NCBI GenBank assembly: GCA_002339015.1
Contig: DDJC01000002.1
Location: forward strand, 7,106 to 71,105
From: Burkholderiales bacterium UBA1834
Lineage (GTDB): Bacteria > Pseudomonadota > Gammaproteobacteria > Burkholderiales > Burkholderiaceae_C
Direction: 5' to 3'
DNA: 64,000 bases
Shown here in pieces: positions 32,037 to 41,081 of this stretch; positions within the stretch are counted from its first letter, which is position 1, and every line of letters begins with the position of its first letter. The translations under genes were made by a program, and so were the position numbers. The notes below the pieces were generated by a model. It ran no database searches and was not told where the DNA came from. It was given only the letters and a program-made list of their open reading frames with translations.

Positions 32037-32678
32037 TCAATTGAGCATCTGACCACGGTCGATGCGGTAGACCTCGTCCAGCACCGCACCGGCGTGCTGC
32101 AAGTCTGCCCCCGACAGGATGACGGACAGGCCCTCGGCGCGCAATTGGCCGATCACCTCGGCGATGCGCTTGGACAGGGCCGGCGCCACGCCTTCGAAGG
32201 GCTCGTCCAGCATCAAGAGGCGCGTGCCGCTCATCAGCGCACGGCCCACGGCCACCAGCTTCTGCTGGCCACCCGAGAGCTGCAGCGCCCGGCGCGGGCC
32301 GAATTCACGCGCCTCGGGGATGATGCGGTAGACATGCTCCAGGCGTGGCTTGACGTCCTTGATGCCCATGGCCCAGGCGGGTACGCAGAGGTTCTCCTCC
32401 ACGCTCAGGTCAGGGATCAGGCGGCGGTCTTCAGGCGCGTAGCCGATCCCTAAGCGCGTGCGGCCGTGGGCCGGCGTGCGGGTCAGGTCGGCGCCTTCCA
32501 GGCTCAGCGTGCCTTCGCGCGCCTTGACCAGGCCCATGATGGCACGCAAGGTTGTCGTCTTGCCCGCGCCGTTGCGACCGATCAGGCCGACGATGGCGCC
32601 CTTGGGCACCGACAGGCTCACACCGCGCAGGATCTGCGTGGTGCCCAGGCTGACGTGCAGGTTCTTGATCTCAAGCAT
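32037..32678 (-). CDS. livF: Branched-chain-type ABC transporter ATP-binding protein
   Basis: 213 residues from MLEIKNLHVSLGTTQILRG. Walker A is GRNGAGKTT, the signature is LSGGQQK and Walker B is RLLMLDEP. It is slightly shorter than E. coli LivF (237). It overlaps livG by 8 bp. It pairs with LivG on the LivH-LivM permease. LivF paralogues of this type serve amides, urea, aromatic acids and amino acids alike. Confidence 0.93.
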   Translation of the reverse strand: MLEIKNLHVSLGTTQILRGVSLSVPKGAIVGLIGRNGAGKTTTLRAIMGLVKAREGTLSLEGADLTRTPAHGRTRLGIGYAPEDRRLIPDLSVEENLCVPAWAMGIKDVKPRLEHVYRIIPEAREFGPRRALQLSGGQQKLVAVGRALMSGTRLLMLDEPFEGVAPALSKRIAEVIGQLRAEGLSVILSGADLQHAGAVLDEVYRIDRGQMLN

Positions 32679-33402
32679 GGTGGGCCACCTCTTCGCCAAT
32701 GATGAACTCGCGCACCTTGGCATCGGCCAGCACCGTGTCGGGCTCACCGTCGGCCAGGATGGCGCCGTCGTAGAAGGCCAGCACGCGGTCGCTGTAGCGG
32801 CGCACGATGTCCATGTCGTGCTCCACGAACAGCACCGTCACGCCCATCTCGCGGGCAGCTTGCAGCACGCGGTCCATCACGTCGAACTTCTCTTCCGAGG
32901 CCACGCCGCTGGTGGGTTCGTCCAGCAGCAGCACCTCGGGTTGGCCGACCATGGCCAGCGCGATGTCCAGCAGCTTGCGCACGCCTTCCGGCAGCAGGCC
33001 CACGTTCATCTCGGCGAACGCCAGCACGCCCAGGCGCGCCAGGCCCGCATCGGCCTGGTCCAGCGGCAGGCCGGCCACGCTCAGCGCGATCTCGATGTTC
33101 TCGCGCGCCGTGAGCGAGGTGAACAGTTGCGGGATCTGGAAGGAGCGCGCCATGCCCAGACGGGTGATCTTGCGCGGCGCCTGGCCCGTGATGTCACGGT
33201 CGCGGAAGTGGATGCTGCCGCTGTCGGGTTTGATGTAGCCCGTCAGCATGTTGACGAAAGTGGTCTTGCCGGCACCGTTGGTGCCGATCAGGCCGATCAC
33301 GCTGCGCTCGGCGATGTGCACGGTGACGTCACGCGCCGGCTTCACGTTGCCGAAGGCCTTGTTGAGCTTCTCGGCGCGGATGATGGTGTTGGCCTGGTTC
33401 AT
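32671..33402 (-). CDS. livG: Branched-chain-type ABC transporter ATP-binding protein
   Basis: 243 residues. Walker A is GTNGAGKTT, followed by the LivG-specific stretch TGYIKPDSGSIHFRDRDITG, and Walker B is VLLLDEPTSG. The canonical signature before Walker B is replaced by LLPEGVRKLLDIALAM, a variant seen in LivG proteins. It overlaps livM by 4 bp and livF by 8 bp, so translation is coupled. Confidence 0.93.
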   Translation of the reverse strand: MNQANTIIRAEKLNKAFGNVKPARDVTVHIAERSVIGLIGTNGAGKTTFVNMLTGYIKPDSGSIHFRDRDITGQAPRKITRLGMARSFQIPQLFTSLTARENIEIALSVAGLPLDQADAGLARLGVLAFAEMNVGLLPEGVRKLLDIALAMVGQPEVLLLDEPTSGVASEEKFDVMDRVLQAAREMGVTVLFVEHDMDIVRRYSDRVLAFYDGAILADGEPDTVLADAKVREFIIGEEVAHHA

Positions 33403-34415
33403 GCCTTCACCCCTTTCAGGTTCTGCTGCTTGACCGAGGCCTGCGGTGCACCGGGCTCCGCGGCCTTCTTGCGGAACAGGCGCAGGCTGGTCAGGCCCGT
33501 GGGCAGGAAGGCAATGATGGCCAGCATGATCACGCCCATCACCAGGTGCCAGCTGTTGGGCGCGTACTGGTAGGCCGCCGAACGCACGAGTTCGAGCAGG
33601 ATGGCCCCGAGGAAGGGCGCGAAGGCATAGCCCGTGCCGCTCAGCACCGCGATGAAGATGAAATCACCCGAGGTGGTCCAGAAGGCCATGTCGGGATCGA
33701 TGTGGCCTACGGTGAACGATGACAGTGCGCCGCCCAGCCCACCCAGCGCCCCGGCGATCACGTAGGTCAGGTGGATGTTGCTGCGGGCCGAGGTGCCCAG
33801 GTATTCCACCCGGATCTCGTTGTCGCGGATGGCCGGGCCCAGACGGCCCGCACGGGTACGCATGAACCACGACACCAGCGCCACGCAGATCAGCGACACC
33901 ACGAACACGATGCCGAACAGGGTCGAGCCGACCAGGCCGCCTTCGCGGCCCTCGTTGGCCGCGCCCAGGCCCAGCAGGGTCAGGCCATGCACGTTGAAAC
34001 CATCGCTGCCGCCCAGCTCCACCGTGTTCATCAGCAGCCCGTAGACGATCATCGACAGCGCCAGCGTGAGCATGGCGAAGAAGATGTCGCGGTAACGCGA
34101 GAGCAGAAAGCCCAGCACGAAGGCCAGCACACCACCTGCCGCAGCCGCGGCCGGCAGCAACAGCGCCAGCTCGTGCCAGCCCATCAGGTTGGTGGCCAGA
34201 CCGATGGTGTAGGCGCCCACCGCGTAGTACAGCGCCTGCCCGAACGAAGCCAGGCCGCTGCGCAGCAGCAGGGCCACACCCATGGCGACCACGCCCTTGG
34301 CCAGCGCCACCGTGAGCATGAACTGCCACGAGGGCACGCTCGCCCCGATCACGCCGAGGACGACCACGCCCGCCAGCAGGGCCCAGGTACCGGGGCCGAA
34401 GGTTTGCTTGCTCAT
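33399..34415 (-). CDS. livM: Branched-chain-type ABC transporter permease
   Basis: 338 residues with about nine hydrophobic segments. The family motif GLASFGQALYYAVGAYT lies near residue 50, and the EAA-like cytoplasmic loop RAGRLGPAIRDNEIRVEYLG lies in the middle. It overlaps livH by 4 bp. It forms the channel with LivH. Confidence 0.93.
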   Translation of the reverse strand: MSKQTFGPGTWALLAGVVVLGVIGASVPSWQFMLTVALAKGVVAMGVALLLRSGLASFGQALYYAVGAYTIGLATNLMGWHELALLLPAAAAAGGVLAFVLGFLLSRYRDIFFAMLTLALSMIVYGLLMNTVELGGSDGFNVHGLTLLGLGAANEGREGGLVGSTLFGIVFVVSLICVALVSWFMRTRAGRLGPAIRDNEIRVEYLGTSARSNIHLTYVIAGALGGLGGALSSFTVGHIDPDMAFWTTSGDFIFIAVLSGTGYAFAPFLGAILLELVRSAAYQYAPNSWHLVMGVIMLAIIAFLPTGLTSLRLFRKKAAEPGAPQASVKQQNLKGVKA

Positions 34416-35308
34416 ATTTTTCTTGCCTCCACCGGTGCGAAGAGGCCTTTGGGTCGGAAGGCCAGCACCAGGGCCATCACGATGTAGATCACGAAGAGTT
34501 CACCCTGCGGCCAGTAATGCACGGACATCGCCCGCACCAGGCCCACCAGGCAGGCGCCCAGCGCCGCACCAGGCAGCGAGCCCAGGCCACCGATCACCAC
34601 CACTGCGAAGGTGGGCACGATCAGCTCCACGCCCATGCCGGGCGCCACCGAAATGGTGGGCGCCGTCAGCGCACCGCCCACCGCGGCCAGCACCGAACCC
34701 ACCATGAAGGTGGCGGCGAAGTAGCGGCTCACGTTGATGCCCAAGGTCTGGCTGACCTCGCGGTCATGGATCACGGCGCGCAGCAGACGCCCCGTGCGCG
34801 TGTACCTGAGGAAAGCCGTGAGCGCGGCGCCCGCCAGGATGGCGAAGCCGACGATGACGAAGTTGTAGTTGGGATACGAGAGGTCACCCACCTCGAAATC
34901 GCCCAGAAAGCCGTAGGGCTCAGACACCGTATAGGGATCAACACCCCACACCAGCTTGATGCCGTCTTCCAGGATCATGAACAGGGCGTAGGTCACCAGC
35001 AGCAGCACGATCGGGTCCTGCCCGTAGAACCGCCGCAGCAGCAGCCATTCGGCCAGGCCACCCACCAGGGCGCCAGCCACCAGGGCTGCGGCCACCAGCA
35101 GCGCGTAGCTGCCGTACATCGAGTGCCCATCAGCGATCCAGGGGCCTACCACCCACACGCCGGCGTAGGCACCGATCGCGTACAGGCTGCCATGGGCCAT
35201 GTTGAGAATCTTCTGCACGCCGTAGATCAGCGTCAGACCCAGCGCCGCGAGGAACAGCCACGCGGCATACATGGCGCCGTCGACGAGGACGGCATAAAAA
35301 AGCGACAT
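34412..35308 (-). CDS. livH: Branched-chain-type ABC transporter permease
   Basis: 298 residues from MSLFYAVLVDGAMYAAWLFL. Typical LivH features are LTLIYGVQKILNMAHGSLYAIGAY, the cytoplasmic loop TRTGRLLRAVIHDREVSQTLGI and the VVIGGLGSLPGAALGACLVGL repeat. An 11-codon frame extension upstream lacks a ribosome binding site and was not used. It is the first permease gene after the substrate-binding protein, 59 bp away. Confidence 0.93.
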   Translation of the reverse strand: MSLFYAVLVDGAMYAAWLFLAALGLTLIYGVQKILNMAHGSLYAIGAYAGVWVVGPWIADGHSMYGSYALLVAAALVAGALVGGLAEWLLLRRFYGQDPIVLLLVTYALFMILEDGIKLVWGVDPYTVSEPYGFLGDFEVGDLSYPNYNFVIVGFAILAGAALTAFLRYTRTGRLLRAVIHDREVSQTLGINVSRYFAATFMVGSVLAAVGGALTAPTISVAPGMGVELIVPTFAVVVIGGLGSLPGAALGACLVGLVRAMSVHYWPQGELFVIYIVMALVLAFRPKGLFAPVEARKI

Positions 35309-35367
35309 GCGCGTTCTCCAGCACACCCTGCGGGGCAGCACATGCCGCCCCGCGCAGGTCTATGCGA

Positions 35368-36648
35368 TTACTTCTTCAGGCCGCCCTTGATCCAGTCGAT
35401 GGACTTCATGCCTTCCGGCGGGGTCACATCTTCCGGGGCGTAGCGCTTGACGTTGGTCATCGTGATCTTGCCGCCCACGTTCTTGACCACACCGAAAGCC
35501 GTGCCCTGCACCGCCTGGTGGCCCTTGCCCAGGGCCATCTTCACGTCGCCACCGGGGCCGGTGAAGCTCAGGCCTTCGAAGGCCGCGACCACCTGGTCGG
35601 TGCTGGGTGCCTTGCCGCCGTTGGCCTGCAGGGCCTTTTCGTAGGCAGCCTTCAGGCCCAGCAGGGTCTGCGTCATCTTGTACGAGGGGTAGCTGGGGTC
35701 CGCGCTGAACTTCGCCTGGTACGCGCTGCGCAGCCAGGTGTTGATAGGGCTTGGCGGCGCGAACACGCCGTAGGGGCCGCGGGCGCCGAGGATCACGCCG
35801 TCGGGCAGGCGTACCTTGCCGTGCGTGGCGGTCTCGCCGGCGGTCAGCACCGTCAGCGAGCGCTTGAACAGGTTGCGCGGGCCGGCCTGCACCACCAGAC
35901 CTTCCAGGTCACCGCCCCAGAAGCTGGAGTGCAGCACGTCGGGCTTGGCGGCCAGCAGGCTGGAGATCTCGGCGTTGTACTGGCCGGCGCCCAGCTTGGG
36001 CATCTGCGATGTCTTGGCTTCGGCCGTGGGCTTGAGCACCTTCAGCGTGCCTTCGAAGTCTGCCCAGGCGTCCTGGCCCCAGGCGTAGTTCTGGTTGATG
36101 CCGGCGTAGGTCTTCAGGTCCTTCCTGAACTCGGCCACATAGCGGGCGGCGCCCACGTTGTCCATCGTGGCGTGGGGCACGGGACGGAACACGTACTTGT
36201 AGCTGGCGTCTTCGAACACGCGGGGCGTGCCGCAGTCGAAGAAGGCGGTCAGCTTGCCCAGTTGCTCGGCCACCGGCGCGATGGCCAGGCAGTTGCCCGA
36301 GGAGGTGTAGCCCACCACGAAATCAACACCCTGGTTGATCAGGTTGCGGTACTCGCTGACCTGCTTGCTGGTGGCCCCGGCCTCGTCGATGTAGACCAGC
36401 TCCAGCGGCACACCGCCGAAGCCCTTGGTGGCGTAGGGCGCGGGCACCTTGCCGGCATTGAGCTGCTCGGCCGTCAGTTCGGCGGCATTCTTGGCGGGCA
36501 CGCCAAAGGGGCCGGCGGCGGCGCCGGACATGAAGGTCACGATGCCGATCTTCAGGGGCTTCTGGGCCAGGGCGCTGCCTGCGCTCAGCGCGAACACGGC
36601 GGCACAGGCGGCCGAGACAAGGGTGCGGGGGGCGAGGATGGTGCTCAT
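35368..36648 (-). CDS. Branched-chain-type ABC transporter periplasmic substrate-binding protein
   Basis: 426 residues with a signal peptide (LVSAACAAVFALSAGSALAQ). The Peripla_BP_6 fold starts KPLKIGIVTFMSGAAAGPFG. VPLELVYIDEAGATSKQVSE and the FVVGYTSSGNCLAIAPVAEQ hinge segment are clear. It is longer than LivJ (about 367) and lacks the leucine-type pocket signature. It is closer to binding proteins for amides, aromatic acids or other organic acids. The ligand is unknown. The ATG has GGAG eight bases upstream (an overlapping GTG is one codon earlier). Confidence 0.9.
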   Translation of the reverse strand: MSTILAPRTLVSAACAAVFALSAGSALAQKPLKIGIVTFMSGAAAGPFGVPAKNAAELTAEQLNAGKVPAPYATKGFGGVPLELVYIDEAGATSKQVSEYRNLINQGVDFVVGYTSSGNCLAIAPVAEQLGKLTAFFDCGTPRVFEDASYKYVFRPVPHATMDNVGAARYVAEFRKDLKTYAGINQNYAWGQDAWADFEGTLKVLKPTAEAKTSQMPKLGAGQYNAEISSLLAAKPDVLHSSFWGGDLEGLVVQAGPRNLFKRSLTVLTAGETATHGKVRLPDGVILGARGPYGVFAPPSPINTWLRSAYQAKFSADPSYPSYKMTQTLLGLKAAYEKALQANGGKAPSTDQVVAAFEGLSFTGPGGDVKMALGKGHQAVQGTAFGVVKNVGGKITMTNVKRYAPEDVTPPEGMKSIDWIKGGLKK

Positions 36649-36738
36649 CACATCTCCTGTTGTGGAACTGCGGGAATTGCCGGTGTGCCGGCGTGGGTGA
36701 TCGCCCCGGGCTTGTGGCCCGGGGGATCGGAACTGGCG

Positions 36739-38187
36739 TCAGACTTGAAACGCCAGGTACTTCACTTCGAGGTATTCGTCGATGCCCAGGTGCGAGCCTT
36801 CACGGCCCAGCCCCGATTGCTTCACGCCCCCGAAGGGGCCGACCTCGTTGGAGATCAGGCCGGTGTTGATGCCGACCATGCCGACCTCCAAGGCCTCGGC
36901 GGTACGCCAGGCACGTGACAGGTTCTGCGAGTACAGGTAGGCGGCCAGGCCGAACTCGGTGGCGTTGGCCAGCGCGACGGCGTCTTCATCGCGCTCGAAG
37001 CGGAACAGTGGTGCCACGGGGCCGAAGATCTCCTCGCGGGCCACGCGCATCTCGGGCGTGGTGTCGGCCAGCACGGTGGGCTGGTAGTAGGTGCCGCCCA
37101 GGGCGTGGTCCTGGCCACCCGTCACCACGCGGGCGCCCTTGCCCAGGGCATCGGCCACCAGCTCGTGCACCTTGTCGAGCGCGGGCTGGTCGATCAGCGG
37201 GCCCAGGGCCACGGCTTCCAGGCCATTGCCGACCTTGAGTTGGGCGGCCTTGGCCGCCAGCTTCTCGGCGAAGCGGTCGTAGATGCCGGCCTGCACGTAG
37301 AAGCGATTGGCGCACACGCAGGTCTGGCCGGCGTTGCGGTACTTCGAGATCATCGCGCCCTCGACGGCGGCGTCCAGGTCGGCGTCGTCGAACACGATGA
37401 AGGGCGCGTTGCCACCCAGCTCCAGCGACAGGCGCTTGACAGTGGGCGCCGATTGCGCCATCAGGATGCGGCCTACTTCGGTCGAGCCGGTGAAGGACAG
37501 CTTGCGCACCACCGGGCTGGCCGTGAGCACACCGCCCATCGTGCGGGCGTCCGAGGTGGTCAACACCTGGAACACGGCGCCGGGGATGCCGGCGCGCACG
37601 GCCAGCTCGGCCAGCGCCAGGGCCGACAGCGGCGTCTGCTCGGCGGGCTTGACGATCATGGCGCAGCCGGCGGCCAGGGCCGGGCCGACCTTGCGGGTGA
37701 TCATCGCCGCGGGGAAGTTCCACGGCGTGATGGCCGCGCACACGCCCACGGGCTGGCGCAGCACGGCGATGCGCTTGTCGGCCTGCGGGTGGGCCAGCAC
37801 TTCGCCGGCCACGCGCTTGGCCTCTTCGGCGAACCACTCGATGAAGCTGGCAGCGTAGATCACCTCGCCCTTGGCCTCGGCCAGAGGCTTGCCCTGCTCG
37901 CGGGTCATGATCATGGCCAGGTCGTCGGCGTGCTGGCTCATCAGCTCGAACCAGCGGCGCAGCGGCGCGGCGCGCTCCTTGCCCGACAGCTTCGCCCAGG
38001 CCTTCTGGCCGGCTTCGGCCACGCGGATGGCGCGCTCCGTCTCGGCAGCGCCCAGGTCGGGCACGGCAGCCAGGCACTCGCCCGTGGCGGGATCGAGCAC
38101 GTCGAAGGTGGCGCCAGCGTCGGCGGACACCCATTGGCCATCAAGGAAGGCGTGCTGCTTGAGCAGCGTGGCATCGGTGAGTTTCAT
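36739..38187 (-). CDS. NAD(P)-dependent aldehyde dehydrogenase, succinate-semialdehyde dehydrogenase type
   Basis: 482 residues in the GabD subfamily. TPWNFPAAMITRKVGPAL (154-171), FTGSTEVGR (232-240), the general base Glu256 in LELGGNAPF and the nucleophile Cys290 in YRNAGQTCVCANR are all present. It oxidises an aldehyde acid such as succinate or glutarate semialdehyde. It is the first gene of the probable ALDH-liv-ADH operon and divergent from an IclR regulator across a palindromic operator. Its place beside an iron alcohol dehydrogenase fits stepwise oxidation of an omega-hydroxy acid or diol. The exact substrate is inference. Confidence 0.93.
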   Translation of the reverse strand: MKLTDATLLKQHAFLDGQWVSADAGATFDVLDPATGECLAAVPDLGAAETERAIRVAEAGQKAWAKLSGKERAAPLRRWFELMSQHADDLAMIMTREQGKPLAEAKGEVIYAASFIEWFAEEAKRVAGEVLAHPQADKRIAVLRQPVGVCAAITPWNFPAAMITRKVGPALAAGCAMIVKPAEQTPLSALALAELAVRAGIPGAVFQVLTTSDARTMGGVLTASPVVRKLSFTGSTEVGRILMAQSAPTVKRLSLELGGNAPFIVFDDADLDAAVEGAMISKYRNAGQTCVCANRFYVQAGIYDRFAEKLAAKAAQLKVGNGLEAVALGPLIDQPALDKVHELVADALGKGARVVTGGQDHALGGTYYQPTVLADTTPEMRVAREEIFGPVAPLFRFERDEDAVALANATEFGLAAYLYSQNLSRAWRTAEALEVGMVGINTGLISNEVGPFGGVKQSGLGREGSHLGIDEYLEVKYLAFQV

Positions 38188-38239
38188 ACGGAGTTCAGGA
38201 ATGGGCGCGTGCTCGGGTTTATCCTGACTCGCGCCTATT

Positions 38240-38265
38240 GTTCAATAGGTTGAACCATGTTCAAC
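38240..38265. promoter_or_regulatory. Palindromic operator between ALDH and IclR genes
   Basis: GTTGAAC-CAT-GTTCAAC (38249-38265) is a perfect 7-bp dyad, with another half-site GTTCAAT at 38240-38246. It lies in the 176-bp divergent gap and is the likely binding site of the IclR regulator. IclR-type proteins bind dyads of this size. Confidence 0.65.
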
Positions 38266-38363
38266 TAACGGAATGAATCGTAGCCCCCGGGATTCGGGGA
38301 TGCGACTGGGGTTTGCCCCTAGCCTCATGCCATGCTTGGGGATCCGCCCTGCTCTTTTTCACG

Positions 38364-39200
38364 ATGCCGAAAACCAAGACAGCCCCCGGCGCGCAGGCGC
38401 CCGACGCCAAAAGCACCTCCCCGGCGGTGGGTCGTGCCGTGCGCATCCTCGACCTGGTGGCGCGCAGCGCGCGGCCGATGTCGCCCGCCGATCTGGCCCG
38501 CGAGACGGGCTTGCCCAAGAGTTCGCTGCACGGCCTGTGCGACACGCTGATCCAGCTGCGGCTGCTGCAGCGCACGGGCACCGGCGCGCTGGCCATGGGC
38601 CCGCACGTGATGACCTGGGCCAACGCCTTCCTGGCGCACACGAACATCCTCCAGGAGTTCTATGTGGCCTGGCAGGAGAGTGGTCTCTTCACACAGGAGA
38701 CGATCACGCTGTCGGTGCTCGATGGCCGTGACGTGGTCTACATCGCCTGCCAGAACGGCAGCCGCCCGCTGGACGTGACCTTCCGCAATGGCATGCGCCT
38801 GCCAGCGCCCTATACCGCCACCGGCAAGGCCATGCTGAGCACCCTGCCTGACGATGAAGTGCGCATGCTGCTGCTCGATGCGCCGTGGCCGACACCGCTG
38901 ACACGGCGCAGTGTCGGCAGCCTCGACGCCCTGTGGCCCGAGCTCACGCATTGCAGGCGTGAAGGCTATTCGCTCGACGACGCGCAGGTGCGCGACGGCA
39001 TGCACTGCTTCGGCGCCGCCGTGTTCGACGCCACCAGCCAGCAGCGCGCGGTGGCCGGCGTGGCCGTGAGCTTCCTGGAGGTCGATCTGGATTCGCCGGA
39101 GCGTGTGGCCGAGATCGGTCGAGACATCCGCGCGCTGGCCGACGGCCTGTCGGCCCGCCTGGGCGCTCCGGTGCACCCGGAACGACGTGGCATGGCGTGA
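38364..39200 (+). CDS. IclR-family transcriptional regulator
   Basis: 278 residues from MPKTKTAPGAQAP. The winged helix-turn-helix (about 25-90) contains AVRILDLVARSARPMSPADLARETGLPKSSLH. The effector domain (about 105-265) contains RNGMRLPAPYTATGKAMLSTL and CRREGYSLDDAQVRDGMHCFGA, with Cys/Gly pattern typical of IclR. An upstream in-frame ATG (38313) is less likely. It is divergent from the aldehyde-dehydrogenase/liv operon, which it probably controls through the adjacent palindrome. Confidence 0.93.
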   Translation: MPKTKTAPGAQAPDAKSTSPAVGRAVRILDLVARSARPMSPADLARETGLPKSSLHGLCDTLIQLRLLQRTGTGALAMGPHVMTWANAFLAHTNILQEFYVAWQESGLFTQETITLSVLDGRDVVYIACQNGSRPLDVTFRNGMRLPAPYTATGKAMLSTLPDDEVRMLLLDAPWPTPLTRRSVGSLDALWPELTHCRREGYSLDDAQVRDGMHCFGAAVFDATSQQRAVAGVAVSFLEVDLDSPERVAEIGRDIRALADGLSARLGAPVHPERRGMA

Positions 39201-39201
39201 T

Positions 39202-39239
39202 GAGGCGGCCTGAGCCGTTGCCAAGCCTCAGGCTGCCTC
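39202..39239. terminator. Long hairpin between convergent IclR and diguanylate cyclase genes
   Basis: GAGGCGGCCTGAG (39202-39214) pairs with CTCAGGCTGCCTC (39227-39239) with one mismatch and a 12-nt loop. It starts 1 bp after the IclR stop and runs through the stop codon of the convergent gene. There is no T-tract on either strand, so termination is plausible but unproven. Confidence 0.45.
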
Positions 39240-41006
39240 GGCCACTTCGATGCGATCGCGCCCGGCGTTCTTGGCACGGTACATGGCACGATCAGCCCGG
39301 CTCAGCAACTGCTCCAGCCCGACACCGTGGGTACGGACATCCGCCAGGCCGATGCTCACGGTGATCCGCAGAGGCTCCTGCCCTTCGCCCACCTCGACCA
39401 GGGTCGATGACACGGTCTCGCGCAACCGCTCCGCGAAACGCAAGCCGTCTTCGCGCGTGCAGTGGCTGAGCAGCACCACGAACTCTTCGCCGCCGATGCG
39501 CGCCGCAACGTCGCCCTGGCGAACGCTGTGCTTGAGCACCTCGGTGAGCGCCACCAGCGCCCTGTCACCGACCGCATGCCCCCGCGTGTCATTGATGCGC
39601 TTGAAATGGTCCACGTCCAGCAGCAGCAGGACCAGGCCGTAGCCATGACGGCGCGCCCGCGCGAGCTCGGCCTGCGCCGCCTCGAAGAAGGCGCGGCGGT
39701 TGGGCAAGGTGGTCAGAAAGTCGGTGCTCGACTGCACGCGCAGCCGTTCGATGAGCTTGTCGCGCTCGGCCTCCAGCGCCGCGCGCTCCTGATGCTGCGC
39801 CTGCAGGGCCGCGATGCCATCGAACACGGCAGCGATCTCGTCGCCCTGCACCGGCGCAGTCAGGTGCAGGCACCGGTTATCGCGCATGGCTTCGAGGGCT
39901 TCGGCGGCACGTCCCAAGGGCTTGATCACACGGCGGCGCATCAGGTACAGGCCCAGCACGATCAGCGCGATGTGCAGGCCGGTCATGCCCAGCATCACGG
40001 CCACCGTACGGCGCTGTGCGTCATGCATGGCCTGACCGCGCGCACGCCCTTCGTCGAACAGGGCATCGCGCAGCCCCAGGATGGCGTTCATGTCGGGCAC
40101 ATAGCGGGCGGCGAACTGCGCCGTGCTCATGCCGTAGCCACCGTGCTCGCCGGACCTGAGCACCTGCGCCACCAGCACATCGGCACGCCCGAAGTAGTCC
40201 CGCTCCATGCGCGCATGCGCCTGCCGCACCGCTTCCCCCGCATGGCCGACACTCACGCGGGAGGCCACCAGCACGCGCAACTGCGCGATGCGGCCACGCA
40301 TGCGCTCAATGGCCAGGCGCTCGTCAGGCGAGAGCGGCGCGTCATGGCTCAGCGCAGGCGTCAGCAAGGAGCCCAGCTGTCCAGTCAACTCACGCAGCTC
40401 AGATGCCAGCATCGCCCCGACCACGACGGAGCTCATCGCCGGCTGGTCTTCATGCAGATCGTCGATCACCAGCATGACGACGGGCCGCAGCAGCCCGACC
40501 AAGCGGATCATGCTGTCCACCGCCACCTTGATCGACGCCGGCTCGCGCTGTGCCAGCGGCAGGGCAGCCACCGCATCGACGCGGCGGCGCGCCTGGTCCA
40601 GCGCGGTCTGGAAACCGTCGACCTGGCGGCCAATGGACTGTTGCCGCCGCCGCTTGGGCACTTCGCGCAAGGCCTTGGCGAAGGCCGCGTATGCCTGGTC
40701 AGTGCGGTCTCGGGCCTGGGCCAGCGATGTTTTCAGGGCTTCGTTGGCGGGCGCCTCTGCGCCCAGCACGCCATTGGCCGGCCCCCGCTCCCGCGAGACC
40801 ATCTCGGCCGCGATCATCCCCAGGCGCAGTTGCTCGATCAGCACCACCGCCTGTTCGGCGCGGCGCAGTTCGCGCCAATCGACAAACATGATGCGCCCGG
40901 CAACCAGCACGGCCATGACAAACAGCGCGCCGGAGATCCACCAGAACCAGGCCGCCAGCGAAAGAGAACGGTGTCGGTGGATCACTGCTTTGTTGTTGCC
41001 AGACAC
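39228..41006 (-). CDS. Membrane diguanylate cyclase with HAMP-like linker (GGEEF)
   Basis: 592 residues. A first membrane segment lies at about 19-40 and a second at about 336-356 (VMLGMTGLHIALIVLGLYLM), with a long helical periplasmic sensor between them. A HAMP-like linker and a coiled coil (QAQHQERAALEAERDKLIERL) lead to the GGDEF domain. The active motif is GGEEF at 505-509, and the inhibitory I-site R496-QGD499 is intact, so it should make cyclic di-GMP under product control. The periplasmic part resembles four-helix nitrate/chemoreceptor-type sensors, but its ligand is unknown. Confidence 0.92.
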   Translation of the reverse strand: MSGNNKAVIHRHRSLSLAAWFWWISGALFVMAVLVAGRIMFVDWRELRRAEQAVVLIEQLRLGMIAAEMVSRERGPANGVLGAEAPANEALKTSLAQARDRTDQAYAAFAKALREVPKRRRQQSIGRQVDGFQTALDQARRRVDAVAALPLAQREPASIKVAVDSMIRLVGLLRPVVMLVIDDLHEDQPAMSSVVVGAMLASELRELTGQLGSLLTPALSHDAPLSPDERLAIERMRGRIAQLRVLVASRVSVGHAGEAVRQAHARMERDYFGRADVLVAQVLRSGEHGGYGMSTAQFAARYVPDMNAILGLRDALFDEGRARGQAMHDAQRRTVAVMLGMTGLHIALIVLGLYLMRRRVIKPLGRAAEALEAMRDNRCLHLTAPVQGDEIAAVFDGIAALQAQHQERAALEAERDKLIERLRVQSSTDFLTTLPNRRAFFEAAQAELARARRHGYGLVLLLLDVDHFKRINDTRGHAVGDRALVALTEVLKHSVRQGDVAARIGGEEFVVLLSHCTREDGLRFAERLRETVSSTLVEVGEGQEPLRITVSIGLADVRTHGVGLEQLLSRADRAMYRAKNAGRDRIEVAEAA

Positions 41007-41081
41007 AGGCCCCAGTGGCTTCGCGTTGCCCCGGGCGGTGGTGCCTTGGTCACCCGGTTGCGATCATGGGCTTACTGTAGC

